The notes: a model not told the origin generated them from the sequence alone. A DNA stretch of 64,000 nt from Chromobacterium haemolyticum DSM 19808 (GCF_000711885.1 NZ_JONK01000004.1:186001-250000); one strand, 5' to 3'; numbered from the stretch's first letter, positions 25,496-35,583 are shown. Made by a program: numbers and translations.

Positions 25496-26356
25496 TTACC
25501 CCTTTTCCCATTCCGAAATCCACTGCAAGAATTCGGCGGCGGCCCGCGGCGGGCTGCAGATATAGCCCTGCACCGCGTCGCAGCCTAGTTCGGCCAGCGT
25601 GGCCAGGTCGGCGGTGTCCTCCACGCCGATGGCCACCGTGGTGAGCCCGGACGCTTTGGCCAAGCTTATGTCTTCGCGCAGGATCGCTTGCAGATGCTGG
25701 TTGGAGCTGACGCCTTGGACGAAGGCGCGATCCACTTTCAACAGACTGAAATGGCTGATCAGCAGTTTATCGGTCAGGGTGACGCCGATGCCGAATTCGT
25801 CGATGCCGATGCCGAAGCCGGCGGTGCGCAACTGGGCCAGCTGCGCGTCGGCTTTCTGCCAGTGCTGTCGCAACGTGGATTCGGAGAACTCCAGGGTCAG
25901 CTTGGCTGGCTCCAGGCCCAGAATGCGCACTTTCTGCAGCAGTTGCTCGCACAGGCTGTCGTCGTCCAGCGACATCGAGGTCAGGTTGATGGTGACCGGA
26001 ATGTCATGGCCGCGTTCCTGCCAATCGCTGCAGGCGTACAGCGATTTTTCCAGGATCAGCTCGGTCAGTTCGCGGATCATGCCGCGCTCTTCCATCGCCG
26101 GCACGAAGCTGACCGGCGACAACACGCCAAGCGCCGGATGCTGCCAGCGCGCCAGCGCCTCGGCGGCGATCACCTTCCGGCTGGAGATTTCGACTATCGG
26201 TTGGAACCAGGGGATGAGCTGATCGTTGACCAGCGCGCGCCAGATCTCTTCGATGGGCATGGCGCTGGCGGGGCTGAGGACGGCTTTGGTTTCCTGATGT
26301 GTCGGCATGGGGCGGTTTGGATTGGGCAAGCGGATGTCACCCTGATTGTATGACAT
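25496..26356 (-). CDS. EAL-domain protein with a substituted catalytic aspartate
   Basis: A 286-residue cytoplasmic protein consisting mainly of one EAL domain. EALARW, TINLTSMSL (Asn), LTLEFSES (Glu), LLKVDRAF (Lys), GVEDTA (Glu) and AVQGYIC (Gln) are present, but the usual DDFGTG is IDEFGIG, so the second metal-binding Asp is Glu. Phosphodiesterase activity is therefore doubtful; it may be a c-di-GMP binding or protein-interaction module. Start ATG 26356 is chosen because the upstream ATG lies in the grxD terminator; no good ribosome binding site is visible. Confidence 0.82.
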   Translation of the reverse strand: MSYNQGDIRLPNPNRPMPTHQETKAVLSPASAMPIEEIWRALVNDQLIPWFQPIVEISSRKVIAAEALARWQHPALGVLSPVSFVPAMEERGMIRELTELILEKSLYACSDWQERGHDIPVTINLTSMSLDDDSLCEQLLQKVRILGLEPAKLTLEFSESTLRQHWQKADAQLAQLRTAGFGIGIDEFGIGVTLTDKLLISHFSLLKVDRAFVQGVSSNQHLQAILREDISLAKASGLTTVAIGVEDTADLATLAELGCDAVQGYICSPPRAAAEFLQWISEWEKG

Positions 26357-26387
26357 GGCGGGTGTTTTCGAAACGGTAAATTCCGCT

Positions 26388-26418
26388 GCAAAAACAAAGA
26401 TCCCGGCCATGGCCGGGA
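26388..26418 (-). terminator. intrinsic terminator of grxD
   Basis: Read leftward, TCCCGGCC-AT-GGCCGGGA is followed by TCTTTGTTTTT, 15 bp past the grxD stop. Confidence 0.85.
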
Positions 26419-26432
26419 CCTGGGAGAGGTGC

Positions 26433-26744
26433 TTACAGGTCTTTCAGCAGCTCTTGCAATTCACCGTTCTGGAACATTTCATACATGATGTCGGAGCCGC
26501 CGATGAATTCGCCTTTGACATACAGTTGCGGAATGGTGGGCCAGTTGGAGAAATCCTTGATGCCCTGACGGATGTCGGCGTCCTGAAGCACGTCTACGGT
26601 CGCGAACTGTTCAAGGCCACAGGCTTTGAGAATTTGCACCGCGCGGGAGGAAAAGCCGCATTGCGGGAATTGGGCCGAGCCCTTCATGAACAGCACCACC
26701 GGGTTGTCGGTCACGGTTTGCTGGATGGTTTGTTGCGCGCTCAT
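26433..26744 (-). CDS. grxD: monothiol glutaredoxin (Grx4 type)
   Basis: 103 residues with the CGFS active site ([15 protein letters not shown]), the [20 protein letters not shown] glutathione-binding segment and the [12 protein letters not shown] helix. Proteins of this type bind a bridging 2Fe-2S cluster with glutathione and act in iron-sulfur trafficking rather than disulfide reduction. It stands as a single gene with its own terminator. Confidence 0.96.
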   Translation of the reverse strand: MSAQQTIQQTVTDNPVVLFMKGSAQFPQCGFSSRAVQILKACGLEQFATVDVLQDADIRQGIKDFSNWPTIPQLYVKGEFIGGSDIMYEMFQNGELQELLKDL

Positions 26745-26826
26745 TCAGTGGTCCTTGCTTGGATCGTCAATGTGGCTGCGGGCGCCGCTTGCGCGGAGAA
26801 ATACCCGAGCGTTTCAATAGGTTATT

Positions 26827-28209
26827 TTACTTTTCGGCCGCCCGCGGGTCAATTTGCTTCGCAGCGGACGCGGCCTGGCCCGCGTGCCATTGCCGCAGGA
26901 AGATGTGCACCTGTCCGTCGTACAGCGCGCGGCGGGTGATCAGCCGCGATACATTGGACGCCAGCAGGGCGGTGGCCATCAACGGGATGATCATGGCGGA
27001 GGAGTCCGTCATTTCCATCACGATGATGAAGCCGGTCATCGGCGCGCGGGTCATGCCGGCGAAGAAGCCCACCATGCCCAAGAGCACGATCAAGGTTTGC
27101 GGCAGGAAGGGCAGCAGATTGGCCATGTTCAAGCCAAAGCCGGCGCCTACCGCCAGCGATGGGGCGAACATGCCGCCGGGCACCGCGCTGATAAAGCTGA
27201 TGAACATGCTGAGCAGCTTGAGCAGGCCGTAGCCCTGCATGCCGGCGCCGCTGCCCTCGATGATTTCGCGGGCGCGAAAATACCCGGTGCCGAAGGTGAT
27301 GCCGTCGCTGGCGATGCCGATCACGGCCAAGGCCAGGCCGCAGCCGGCGGCGAACACCACCGGTTTTTTCAGACGCCAGTCGTGCAGCGGGCCGGGCAAG
27401 CGCAAGGTCAGCGCTAGCATGATGCGGCAGCAGACGCCGCCGAGCAGGCCGCCGATGATGCCGCAGACCGGGATGGCGAGCCAGGACTGCTCCAGCTCCA
27501 TATTCACCGACACCATGCCGAAATAGCTGTAATTGCCGAGGATGGCGGTGGCGGTGAGACCGGACACGATCACCGAGAGCAAAATGGTGGAACTGGCGCG
27601 CAAGTCGAAGGTGCGGCCCATTTCCTCTATGGCGAACACGATGCCGGCCAGCGGCGCGTTGAAGGCGGCGGCCACGCCGGCGGCGCCGCCGGCCAGAATG
27701 AAGCTGCGCGCCGCGCCTTCATGACGCAGCGCCGCGTGGCGGTTCAGCGAATATTTGATGGCCGCGCCCACCTGCACGATGGGGCCTTCGTAGCCGAAAG
27801 TGGCGCCGGAGCTGATGCCGATCAGGGTCAGCAGCATTTTGCCGATCGCGGCGCGTATGGTCAGAATGCGTTCGCGCAACGCCTGCATGCCGCCTTCCAG
27901 CGCGGCGATGGATTGCGGGATGCCGCCGCCGGCGGAGCCGGGAAAGTAATGTCGCATCAGCCAGATGGCCAGCGCCAGGCCGGCCGGGGTGATCAGCAGG
28001 CTCCAGTAAGGCGAATTATCGTAGATGCGGGTGAAGATGGCGTGCGACAGATGGCTGCCGTTGGCGAAAACGCTGGCCATCAGGCCAATCAGAATGGCGG
28101 CGGTCCAGATCGGGATGTGGCGGCGCCACAGGACTGCGGACAAGTAGAGGTAGCGCAGACGGCGCTGGACGCGGCTGCGGACTTGTCTGGCAGTGGGGGA
28201 GTCTGGCAT
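26827..28209 (-). CDS. ClC-family chloride channel/antiporter
   Basis: A 460-residue membrane protein of the ClC fold. The gating glutamate is present in FGYEGPIVQVGA, the internal proton glutamate in GIVFAIEEMG, and the anion-coordinating GMFAPSLAVGAG is intact. The first selectivity loop reads GGGIPQ instead of GSGIPE, so the chloride-coordinating Ser is replaced by Gly. With both glutamates it should be an H+/anion exchanger; the selectivity change leaves the preferred anion open. There are no CBS domains. Confidence 0.9.
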   Translation of the reverse strand: MPDSPTARQVRSRVQRRLRYLYLSAVLWRRHIPIWTAAILIGLMASVFANGSHLSHAIFTRIYDNSPYWSLLITPAGLALAIWLMRHYFPGSAGGGIPQSIAALEGGMQALRERILTIRAAIGKMLLTLIGISSGATFGYEGPIVQVGAAIKYSLNRHAALRHEGAARSFILAGGAAGVAAAFNAPLAGIVFAIEEMGRTFDLRASSTILLSVIVSGLTATAILGNYSYFGMVSVNMELEQSWLAIPVCGIIGGLLGGVCCRIMLALTLRLPGPLHDWRLKKPVVFAAGCGLALAVIGIASDGITFGTGYFRAREIIEGSGAGMQGYGLLKLLSMFISFISAVPGGMFAPSLAVGAGFGLNMANLLPFLPQTLIVLLGMVGFFAGMTRAPMTGFIIVMEMTDSSAMIIPLMATALLASNVSRLITRRALYDGQVHIFLRQWHAGQAASAAKQIDPRAAEK

Positions 28210-28274
28210 GGAGCCGGCCTTTGCGGATGAATATGTGAGTTTTTTCTAATATTCAATGGTAAGGCGTATTGAGT

Positions 28275-28311
28275 TGAAAGACAAACCCCGGGCGCATCAG
28301 CGGCCGGGGTT
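28275..28311 (-). terminator. intrinsic terminator of rsmB
   Basis: AACCCCGG / CCGGGGTT stem with a 12-base loop, followed on the minus strand by TGTCTTTC, 10 bp past the rsmB stop. Confidence 0.7.
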
Positions 28312-28320
28312 GAGGCATGC

Positions 28321-29577
28321 TCAGGCGTTTTTTTCCAGTACGGCGGCGAAGAAACCGTCGGTATTGTGCAACTGTGGTTTCAGTTCCAGGTAGTCGCCCA
28401 TTTGTAGCGGGATCTTCTGTTCCGCCAACACCTCGTCCATTTTCACCAGTTTGAAATCGGGGTGGTCCGCCAGGAAGGCGGCGACGATGTCTTGGTTTTC
28501 TTGCGGCAGCAAGCTGCAGGTGGCGTAGACCAAGCGGCCGCCGGCGCGGACCAGGCGGGAGGCGGAAGCCAGGATGGAGGCCTGCTTGGCGTTCAGTTCG
28601 GCCACGCTGTCCGGGCTTTGGCGGAATTTCAGGTCCGGATTGCGGCGCAGGGTGCCCAGGCCGGAGCAAGGCGCGTCCACCAGCACGCGGTCGGCCTTGC
28701 CCGCCAGGCGTTTGACCTTGGTGTCGTTTTCCGAGGCCAGCAACTGCGGGTGGACATTGGACAGGCCGGAACGCGCTTGGCGCGGCTTGAGCTTAGCCAG
28801 CCGTTTTTCCGAAACGTCGAAGGCGTACAAGCGGCCGCTGGAGGCCATCTGCGCACCCAGCAGCAGGGTCTTGCCGCCGGCGCCGGCGCAGAAGTCGACA
28901 ACCATTTCCCCGCGACGCGCGCCGGTGATCAGGCCCAGCAGCTGGCTGCCTTCATCCTGCACCTCGAACACGCCGGCTTTGAACAGCTCGTGCTTGGCCA
29001 GCGAAGGCTTGGTTTTCAGACGAATGCCCAGCGGCGAGTAGGGGGTGGCCTCGCATTCGAGGCCGTCCGCCTGCAAGCGGCCCAGCAATTCGTCGCGCTT
29101 CATCTTCATGGTGTTGACGCGCAGGTCCAGCGGCGCGCCTTCCGCCAGGCCCTTGCCCAGCGCGATCACCTGTTCCGGCGTTTGTTCTCCCAAGCGCTCA
29201 ATCACCCATTGCGGCAGCTCGGCGTCCACTTCCAGGCTGGCCGGCAGGACTTTGCCCTTGATCTGGCCCAGCCATTCCTTTTCGCCGGCGCTGGCGGCCT
29301 CGCCCAGCTCCTTGACGTTGAGCTTGTGGATTTTCAGCAGGGCCACCAGAGCCAGCCGGCGCGGGGTGGCCTTGTCCGGCGCGATCAGCGCGCGCAATTG
29401 CAGCAGGCGGCGCAGCGCGCCGAAAGCGGTTTCCGCGATGATGTGGCGGTCGTTGGCGCCCAGCTTGCTGTGTTCGCGGAAATAAGCCGACAGCACCGCG
29501 TCGGCCGGCCGGTCGAAGCGGATCATCTGGCCGATGACGGTTTCGATATGTTTCAGTTGATGGTGATTAATAGTCAT
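28321..29577 (-). CDS. rsmB: RsmB/NOP-family 16S rRNA m5C methyltransferase
   Basis: 418 residues. An N-terminal NusB-like helical domain (IRFDRPADAVLSAYFREH) precedes the Rossmann domain with the SAM motif VVDFCAGAGGKTLLLG. Both catalytic cysteines are present: DAPCSGLGTLRRNPD (motif IV) and VYATCSLLPQEN (motif VI). It is the C967 enzyme type; a second NOP-family paralogue in the genome could make the exact rRNA target uncertain. It overlaps the start region of the DUF3108 gene upstream by 11 bp and is in one operon with it. Confidence 0.88.
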   Translation of the reverse strand: MTINHHQLKHIETVIGQMIRFDRPADAVLSAYFREHSKLGANDRHIIAETAFGALRRLLQLRALIAPDKATPRRLALVALLKIHKLNVKELGEAASAGEKEWLGQIKGKVLPASLEVDAELPQWVIERLGEQTPEQVIALGKGLAEGAPLDLRVNTMKMKRDELLGRLQADGLECEATPYSPLGIRLKTKPSLAKHELFKAGVFEVQDEGSQLLGLITGARRGEMVVDFCAGAGGKTLLLGAQMASSGRLYAFDVSEKRLAKLKPRQARSGLSNVHPQLLASENDTKVKRLAGKADRVLVDAPCSGLGTLRRNPDLKFRQSPDSVAELNAKQASILASASRLVRAGGRLVYATCSLLPQENQDIVAAFLADHPDFKLVKMDEVLAEQKIPLQMGDYLELKPQLHNTDGFFAAVLEKNA

Positions 29578-30730
29578 TCTTGTGTTTTCTCGTGGGTTGC
29601 GGCGGCAGCTTCCATTGCGGCGCGCCGTTCACGTCGATGCGGACGGCCCGGAGGTCGATCCGTTTATCCTTGTCGATGCGCTGGATGCGCACCGGCAGAT
29701 TGGAGAATTCCGGCGCGAGCCAGAATTCGTTGATATCGCCGTCGCCCTGGGCGCGGAACACGATAACCCGGATCTTGCCGGCGCCGGTGTCGTAATCGGC
29801 CTCGCCGCTGGGGTGCATCGGGTATTCGTACACTTTCTTGCCGGTGGTGATCTGGATGGGTTCGGGCCCCAGTTCGCCGCCTTTCAGCCCCAACTGGAAA
29901 GCGAGGCTGAACACATCCTGCGCGCCGGGCTTCAGATCCAGCAGTTTGTCGCCTTGATCGCCGTAGCGCAGCTGACCCGCATTGTAGTCGAAATGCGCGG
30001 ACTCTTTGACTTGACCACCGCGCCAGGCTTGAAGGCTGTCCGGCAGCAAGCCGGTCTTGCTCTTGAAACGGCCTTCGGAAAGATAGCGCAGCTTGGGTCC
30101 GATAAAGGGTGTGGCGTTGATATCCAGCCGGTAGCCGCCGTCTCCGCGGCTCCAGTCCAGCGTGCCGGTGCCCAGCATCGCCGAGCCGTAGAACACCTGG
30201 TAGCCCAGCGTGGCCTGACGCGGGAAGCCGCGCAGCTTGCTCTTGGGATGGAGATAGCCATCGTCGGCGGCGGCTTCGGCCATCGGCGCGCTGGCTTCGT
30301 CCTTTTCGTTCGCTGCCATATTATCGGCGACCGGCGCCGATGAGGCGATTTTGTTCTCCGCGCTGGGCATGGACGCGTCGGGTTTGGGCTCCGCCACCGG
30401 CGCGCTGCTGGCCTTCTTGCTTGGCAGGGCCTGAGCGACAACCGGTTCCGACGCCGCCTGCGGCGCCGAGGCTTCCGCCTTCTTGGCGGCGGGCTTGGCC
30501 GGCGCAGGTTTGGGCGCGGCCGGCCGCAATTGGGCCACAGCGCCTTGTTGTGCCGGCTTGGCTGCCGGTTCGTCGGCGTCCAGCGCCTGCATCTTGACGC
30601 TGATGTCGCGCAAATCCTGGTCCGGCGGCAGCTCCAGCCGCACCTCCGGCAGCAGGCCGGAGCCCAGCACGCCAAGGTGAATGGCGAGCGATAGGGCCAG
30701 GGCCAGCAGGATCAGACGACGGCTTTTCAT
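29567..30730 (-). CDS. DUF3108 envelope protein with Ala/Pro-rich linker
   Basis: 387 residues. A single N-terminal membrane anchor (LILLALALSLAIHLGVLG) is followed by a low-complexity Ala/Pro/Lys region with repeated ASAP/SSAPVA units (residues about 50-155). The globular DUF3108 domain then runs from GYQVFYGSAMLGTGTLDWS to the end. The anchor and linker resemble TonB-like architecture, reaching into the periplasm. The family role is undefined. It lies between purN and rsmB on the minus strand, starting 4 bp after the purN stop. Confidence 0.8.
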   Translation of the reverse strand: MKSRRLILLALALSLAIHLGVLGSGLLPEVRLELPPDQDLRDISVKMQALDADEPAAKPAQQGAVAQLRPAAPKPAPAKPAAKKAEASAPQAASEPVVAQALPSKKASSAPVAEPKPDASMPSAENKIASSAPVADNMAANEKDEASAPMAEAAADDGYLHPKSKLRGFPRQATLGYQVFYGSAMLGTGTLDWSRGDGGYRLDINATPFIGPKLRYLSEGRFKSKTGLLPDSLQAWRGGQVKESAHFDYNAGQLRYGDQGDKLLDLKPGAQDVFSLAFQLGLKGGELGPEPIQITTGKKVYEYPMHPSGEADYDTGAGKIRVIVFRAQGDGDINEFWLAPEFSNLPVRIQRIDKDKRIDLRAVRIDVNGAPQWKLPPQPTRKHKNDY

Positions 30731-30734
30731 GGAC

Positions 30735-31364
30735 TCAGGGCGCGGGCGCCATCAGGCTGCCGGCAACGGAGGCGCGGCTGGAGGTCTTCCCGGCGACGAT
30801 GTTCAGTTCGCCGGCGACGAAGCGGCGCACGGCGGCCGGGTAGAGTTGGTGTTCCAGTTTCAGCACGCGCTCGGCCAGTGTGTCGGCGTCGTCGCTGTCC
30901 AGCACTTCCACCACGCCCTGGGCGACGATGGGGCCGTGGTCCAGTTCGGCGGTGACAAAGTGCACGGTGCAGCCGGCTACCTTGCATCCCATTTCCAGCG
31001 CGCGCTGGTGGGTGTTTAGGCCGGTGAAGGCCGGCAACAAGGACGGGTGCACGTTCAGCATGCGGCCTTCGTAGCGGCGGGTGAAGCCGGCGCTGAGAAT
31101 GCGCATGAAGCCGGCCAGCACCACGAGGTCCGGCTGGTGGCTGTCTATCAGCTGCGCCAGCGCGGCGTCGAAGTCCTCGCGGCTGGCGAAGGTTTTGTGG
31201 TCCAGCGCCGCGGTGGCGATGCCGCGCTCGGCCGCCCAGGCGAGGCCGGCGGCGTCCGGGCGATTGGAAATCACCGCGGCGATGCGCGCGCCCGCGATAT
31301 TGGCGTCGACGATGGCCTGCATATTGGAGCCGCGGCCGGAAATCAGGATGACGATGTTCTTCAT
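30735..31364 (-). CDS. purN: phosphoribosylglycinamide formyltransferase
   Basis: PurN transfers a formyl group from 10-formyltetrahydrofolate to GAR in purine synthesis. 209 residues: ISGRGSNMQAIVDAN, the catalytic NVHPSLLPAFTGLNTHQRAL (Asn, His) and HFVTAELDHGPIVAQ (Asp) are intact. It starts ATG 31364, overlapping the small membrane protein gene by 4 bp, and so is coupled to purM through it. Confidence 0.96.
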   Translation of the reverse strand: MKNIVILISGRGSNMQAIVDANIAGARIAAVISNRPDAAGLAWAAERGIATAALDHKTFASREDFDAALAQLIDSHQPDLVVLAGFMRILSAGFTRRYEGRMLNVHPSLLPAFTGLNTHQRALEMGCKVAGCTVHFVTAELDHGPIVAQGVVEVLDSDDADTLAERVLKLEHQLYPAAVRRFVAGELNIVAGKTSSRASVAGSLMAPAP

Positions 31365-31556
31365 GTTGGAATCGACGGAGACGTTGCCAGATAGTGTTCC
31401 CAGTCGGCGGCATCGGTGATGCAGCGCAACTGCTGTTCGTGCCAGCTGCCGCCCTGGTCCAGGCAGCGGTCGAGATCGGCCAGGATGACGGCCTCGCGAT
31501 AAATGACAAACGCCGCCAGCAGGGCCAGCGGCGCCAGTAGCATCCAACGCAGCGCT

Positions 31557-32594
<1,038 letters not shown>

Positions 32595-32679
32595 GGTAAA
32601 CTCGCTTTCTGCAAACTTGAAGTATTTTTACATCAAGCTTTCGCCGACGCGAAAGCAGCACATTTTAACTGAAGTCGAG

Positions 32680-33774
32680 ATGAAACGCTCCCAAAACCGT
32701 CTGATTCCCTGGGCCATCGGCGCAACAGCCTTTCTGTTCGCCGGCTGGCTGTTGCAGCAGTTGGCGGCCGCGCTGACGCCGTTCGCGGTAGCCGCGGTGC
32801 TGGCTTATGTGCTCAATCCGGCAATGCGCCGTCTGGCCGGAAAAGGCTTGCCGCGGCCCTTGGCCGCCGGCCTGTTGACGCTGGCAGGCATGGCCGCCAC
32901 CATCGCCCTGTTGCTGGTGGTGGCGCCCATGCTGTTTAAGCAGACCCAGGGCTTGATAGACCGCTTGCCTGTCTTGGCGGATTTCGCCCAGGGGCGGGTG
33001 CTGCCCTGGCTGCGTACCGAGTTCGCCATCCATCTGGAACTGGACGCCGACGGCTGGAAGCGGGTTCTGGCCGCCAACGCCGGCGCTTTGAAGGGCGCGC
33101 TGTCGACGGTGGCGCTGAGGGCGACCCAGAGCGGCTTCATGCTGGCCGGCCTGTTGTTCAATCTGCTGTTGTTGCCGGTGCTGCTGTTTTATTTCCTGCA
33201 GGATGGGCCGCGGATGGCCGCGATGCTGGCCACGCTGGTGCCGCGGCGCTGGGCGGACGAAGTGGCGTCCCTGGCGGGGGAACTGGACCGGGTGTTGGGC
33301 GAATTCCTGCGCGGGCAACTGTCGGTGATGCTGATCATGGCGCTGATTTTCGCCTCCAGCCTGGCCTTGCTGGGGCTGGAGTCCGGCATCGCCATCGGCG
33401 TGGTGGCCGGTTTGTTGGTGTTTATCCCTTATCTGGGCACTTTTCTCGGCTTCGCTCTGGCCGGGCTGGCCGCCGCGCTGCAGTTTGATTCCGCCGGCGA
33501 TGTGCTGCTGGTGCTGGGCGTGTTCGGCGCGGGCCAGTTGCTGGAAAGCTTTTTGATCACCCCTTGGCTGGTGGGCGAGCGCATCGGTCTGTCGCCGGTG
33601 GCGGTGATCTTTTCCTTGCTCGCGTTTGGCCAGTTGCTGGGCTTCGCCGGGCTGCTGCTGGCCTTGCCGATGGCGGCCGCCACCTTGGTGATATGCCGCT
33701 TTCTGGCGCGTGCGTATTTCAACACACGCTTTTATCAGCGTAAAATCCGAAATAGACATCAAAACCCAGTTTGA
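32680..33774 (+). CDS. AI-2E/PerM-family transporter
   Basis: A 364-residue integral membrane protein of the AI-2E transporter family. Hydrophobic pairs at both ends flank a central extra-membrane region (LIDRLPVLADFAQGRVLPWL) and the family motifs AGLLVFIPYLGTFLGF and ALPMAAATLVICRFLARAYF. Members export varied solutes or ions; the substrate is unknown here. The gene order purM (divergent)-perM-hda recurs in many beta- and gammaproteobacteria and supports the call. Confidence 0.85.
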   Translation: MKRSQNRLIPWAIGATAFLFAGWLLQQLAAALTPFAVAAVLAYVLNPAMRRLAGKGLPRPLAAGLLTLAGMAATIALLLVVAPMLFKQTQGLIDRLPVLADFAQGRVLPWLRTEFAIHLELDADGWKRVLAANAGALKGALSTVALRATQSGFMLAGLLFNLLLLPVLLFYFLQDGPRMAAMLATLVPRRWADEVASLAGELDRVLGEFLRGQLSVMLIMALIFASSLALLGLESGIAIGVVAGLLVFIPYLGTFLGFALAGLAAALQFDSAGDVLLVLGVFGAGQLLESFLITPWLVGERIGLSPVAVIFSLLAFGQLLGFAGLLLALPMAAATLVICRFLARAYFNTRFYQRKIRNRHQNPV

Positions 33775-33784
33775 TCGCCTTCAC

Positions 33785-34459
33785 TTGGACCAGTTAATAC
33801 TTGATTTGACGCCCACCCCCTTGCCGGCCTTCGATAATTTCCTGGCCGAACGCAACCGCGAGGTGATCACAGCGCTGACGGCCGAGGCCGGCGAGCGCTT
33901 CATCTATCTGTGGGGCGAGCCCGGTTGCGGCAAGACGCATTTGCTGCAGGCCTGGATCGCCCACGCCGAGCGGCTGGGGCGCGCCTCCATTTATCTGGAC
34001 GGCAAGACCGAGCATCTGCCTGACTTTGCTCGCGAGGCCAGCTTCATTGCCGTCGACCACGTCGACGACCTGGCGCCGGACGACCAGATTACCCTGTTTT
34101 CTTTCTACAACTCGCTGAAAGAAAGCGGCGAGTCGCGGCTGTTGATGGCGGGCCGCCAGCCGCCGATGGCCCTGGCGGTGCGCGACGATTTGCGCACCAG
34201 GCTGGGCTGGGGCCTGGTGTTCGAGGTCAAGGCGCTGTCGGACGAGGACAAACTGGCCGCGCTGCGCAGCCACGCCGCCAGCCGTCAGTTGTCGATCCCG
34301 GACGATGTCTACCGCTACTTGCTGACGCATTGGCGGCGCGACCTGTCCAGCCTGATCGGCATGATTGACATATTGGACCGCTACTCTCTGGCCATGAGGC
34401 GGCCGATCACCGTGCCGCTGGTGAAAAACGTTTTGCAAACCGCAAGCCCGGAACCATGA
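33785..34459 (+). CDS. hda: DnaA inactivator Hda
   Basis: Hda with the beta clamp stimulates ATP hydrolysis by DnaA and prevents re-initiation. 224 residues from TTG 33785: the start MDQLILDL is the clamp-binding motif region (QLxLxL/F). Walker A is GEPGCGKTHLLQAW, Walker B FIAVDHVDDL, and the sensor region GWGLVFEVKALSDEDK. The DnaA-like C-terminal DNA-binding domain is absent, as expected. The frame is open upstream into perM, but the conserved N-terminus fixes the start. DnaA boxes lie about 700 bp downstream. Confidence 0.93.
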   Translation: MDQLILDLTPTPLPAFDNFLAERNREVITALTAEAGERFIYLWGEPGCGKTHLLQAWIAHAERLGRASIYLDGKTEHLPDFAREASFIAVDHVDDLAPDDQITLFSFYNSLKESGESRLLMAGRQPPMALAVRDDLRTRLGWGLVFEVKALSDEDKLAALRSHAASRQLSIPDDVYRYLLTHWRRDLSSLIGMIDILDRYSLAMRRPITVPLVKNVLQTASPEP

Positions 34460-35145
34460 CCAATACCACCGCATTGCGCAACTTGGCGCTGTTCGACCTC
34501 GACCACACCCTGATCGCGGGCGATTCCGACTTCGAATGGCCGCGTTTTCTGATCCAGCGCGGCATTCTGGAGCAAGCGCATTACGACGAGCGCAACAATT
34601 ATTTCTATCAGCAGTACCAGCAGGGCACGCTGGACATCCACGAGTATCTGGCTTTCGCGCTGGAGCCCTTGAAGCGCTTCAGCCGCGCAGAGCTGGACGC
34701 CTTGCACGCGGACTACCTGGAGCAGCACATCAAGCCCATCATTACCCGCAAAGCGCGCGATTTGCTGGCGGCGCACGCGGCTCAGGGCGACGAGATCATC
34801 ATCATCACCGCCACCAACCGCTTTATCACCGGGCCGATCGCCCGCGAGCTGGGCGTGGAGCACCTGATCGCCATCGAGCTGGAAGAAGAGGAGGATGGAC
34901 GCTTTACCGGCCGCGTTAGCGGCGTGCCCAGTTTCCAGGAGGGCAAGATCACCCGTTTGCAGCAGTGGCTGGATGAGCGCGGCTTGAGCATGAACAGCTA
35001 CGGCCAGAGCTTTTTCTACAGCGATTCGCACAACGATCTGCCCTTGCTGAAGCTGGTCGACCACCCCGTGGCGGTGGATCCGGACGACACCTTGCGCGCT
35101 TACGCGGAGCAGCAGGGCTGGCGCGTGATTTCCTTGCGCGATTGA
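34456..35145 (+). CDS. HAD-family (SerB-like, subfamily IB) hydrolase
   Basis: 229 residues with the HAD motifs NLALFDLDHTLIAGDSD (nucleophile and acid Asp), IIIITATNRFITGP (motif II Thr) and YSDSHNDLPLLKLVD (motif IV Asp). Related IB proteins act on phosphoserine, phospholipids or sugar phosphates; the substrate is uncertain. Its ATG overlaps the hda stop (ATGA), so it is translationally coupled to hda. Confidence 0.87.
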   Translation: MTNTTALRNLALFDLDHTLIAGDSDFEWPRFLIQRGILEQAHYDERNNYFYQQYQQGTLDIHEYLAFALEPLKRFSRAELDALHADYLEQHIKPIITRKARDLLAAHAAQGDEIIIITATNRFITGPIARELGVEHLIAIELEEEEDGRFTGRVSGVPSFQEGKITRLQQWLDERGLSMNSYGQSFFYSDSHNDLPLLKLVDHPVAVDPDDTLRAYAEQQGWRVISLRD

Positions 35146-35583
35146 GGCGAGGCAATTATCCACAGCGGCGGCTGAATAACCTTGTGGATAACAGTGTGGA
35201 TTGCTTGCCGGGGCTTGGCTTTTGCTGGCAAAGGTTAAAAAAGCGGCAGTGCCCAATCATGGTCGCGAAATTGATAGATTTGCTTGAAAGCCTTGCCTGG
35301 CGCGGCTTTCGTCAAGTTGAGTTTCGAGCGCCGCCGACGAAATAAGGCGAGTATTCGAAAGTCTTTATAAAAGATGGGTTTAGGCGGCTTTGTTGACAAC
35401 TCTGCGCAGTTTTCGCCGCTAAGCGCCTGTTTGCGGTTGCGGCAATAGCCGCGCGCGGCGGCGCCGGTTGCTGAATCTGCATGGATGCCGCTAAAGTTCA
35501 GGGTCTGTCGCGCCGGGTTTCGCTAGAGTCGAGCCGGCGCGGCGGACCCTAGTGTTTGCAATCGTTTTTCGGAGAACCCCCTC
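35146..35583. other. 438-bp non-coding gap before exbB
   Basis: The left end holds the DnaA-box cluster (35156-35203). The remainder contains TTGACA at about 35393 without a clear -10 partner and no recognisable Fur box. No protein frame has a ribosome binding site. Presumably the exbB promoter is here. Confidence 0.5.
35156..35203. promoter_or_regulatory. inverted pair of consensus DnaA boxes
   Basis: TTATCCACA at 35156-35164 and TGTGGATAA at 35183-35191 are exact consensus boxes in opposite orientation, 18 bp apart. A weaker TGTGGATTG follows at 35195-35203. They lie just after the hda-HAD operon. It could be a DnaA-titrating or DnaA-reactivating site, or regulate a neighbouring gene; the sequence alone cannot decide. 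Confidence 0.6.

Noticed and set aside
30270-30590. Ala/Pro/Ser repeats in the DUF3108 gene as a DNA tandem repeat of interest
   Set aside because: The repetition is at the protein level (a flexible periplasmic linker) and imperfect in DNA; it is common in TonB-like anchors.
35389-35583. A Fur box before exbB
   Set aside because: I looked for the GATAAT-type repeats expected for Fur control of exbBD and found no convincing match in the gap.
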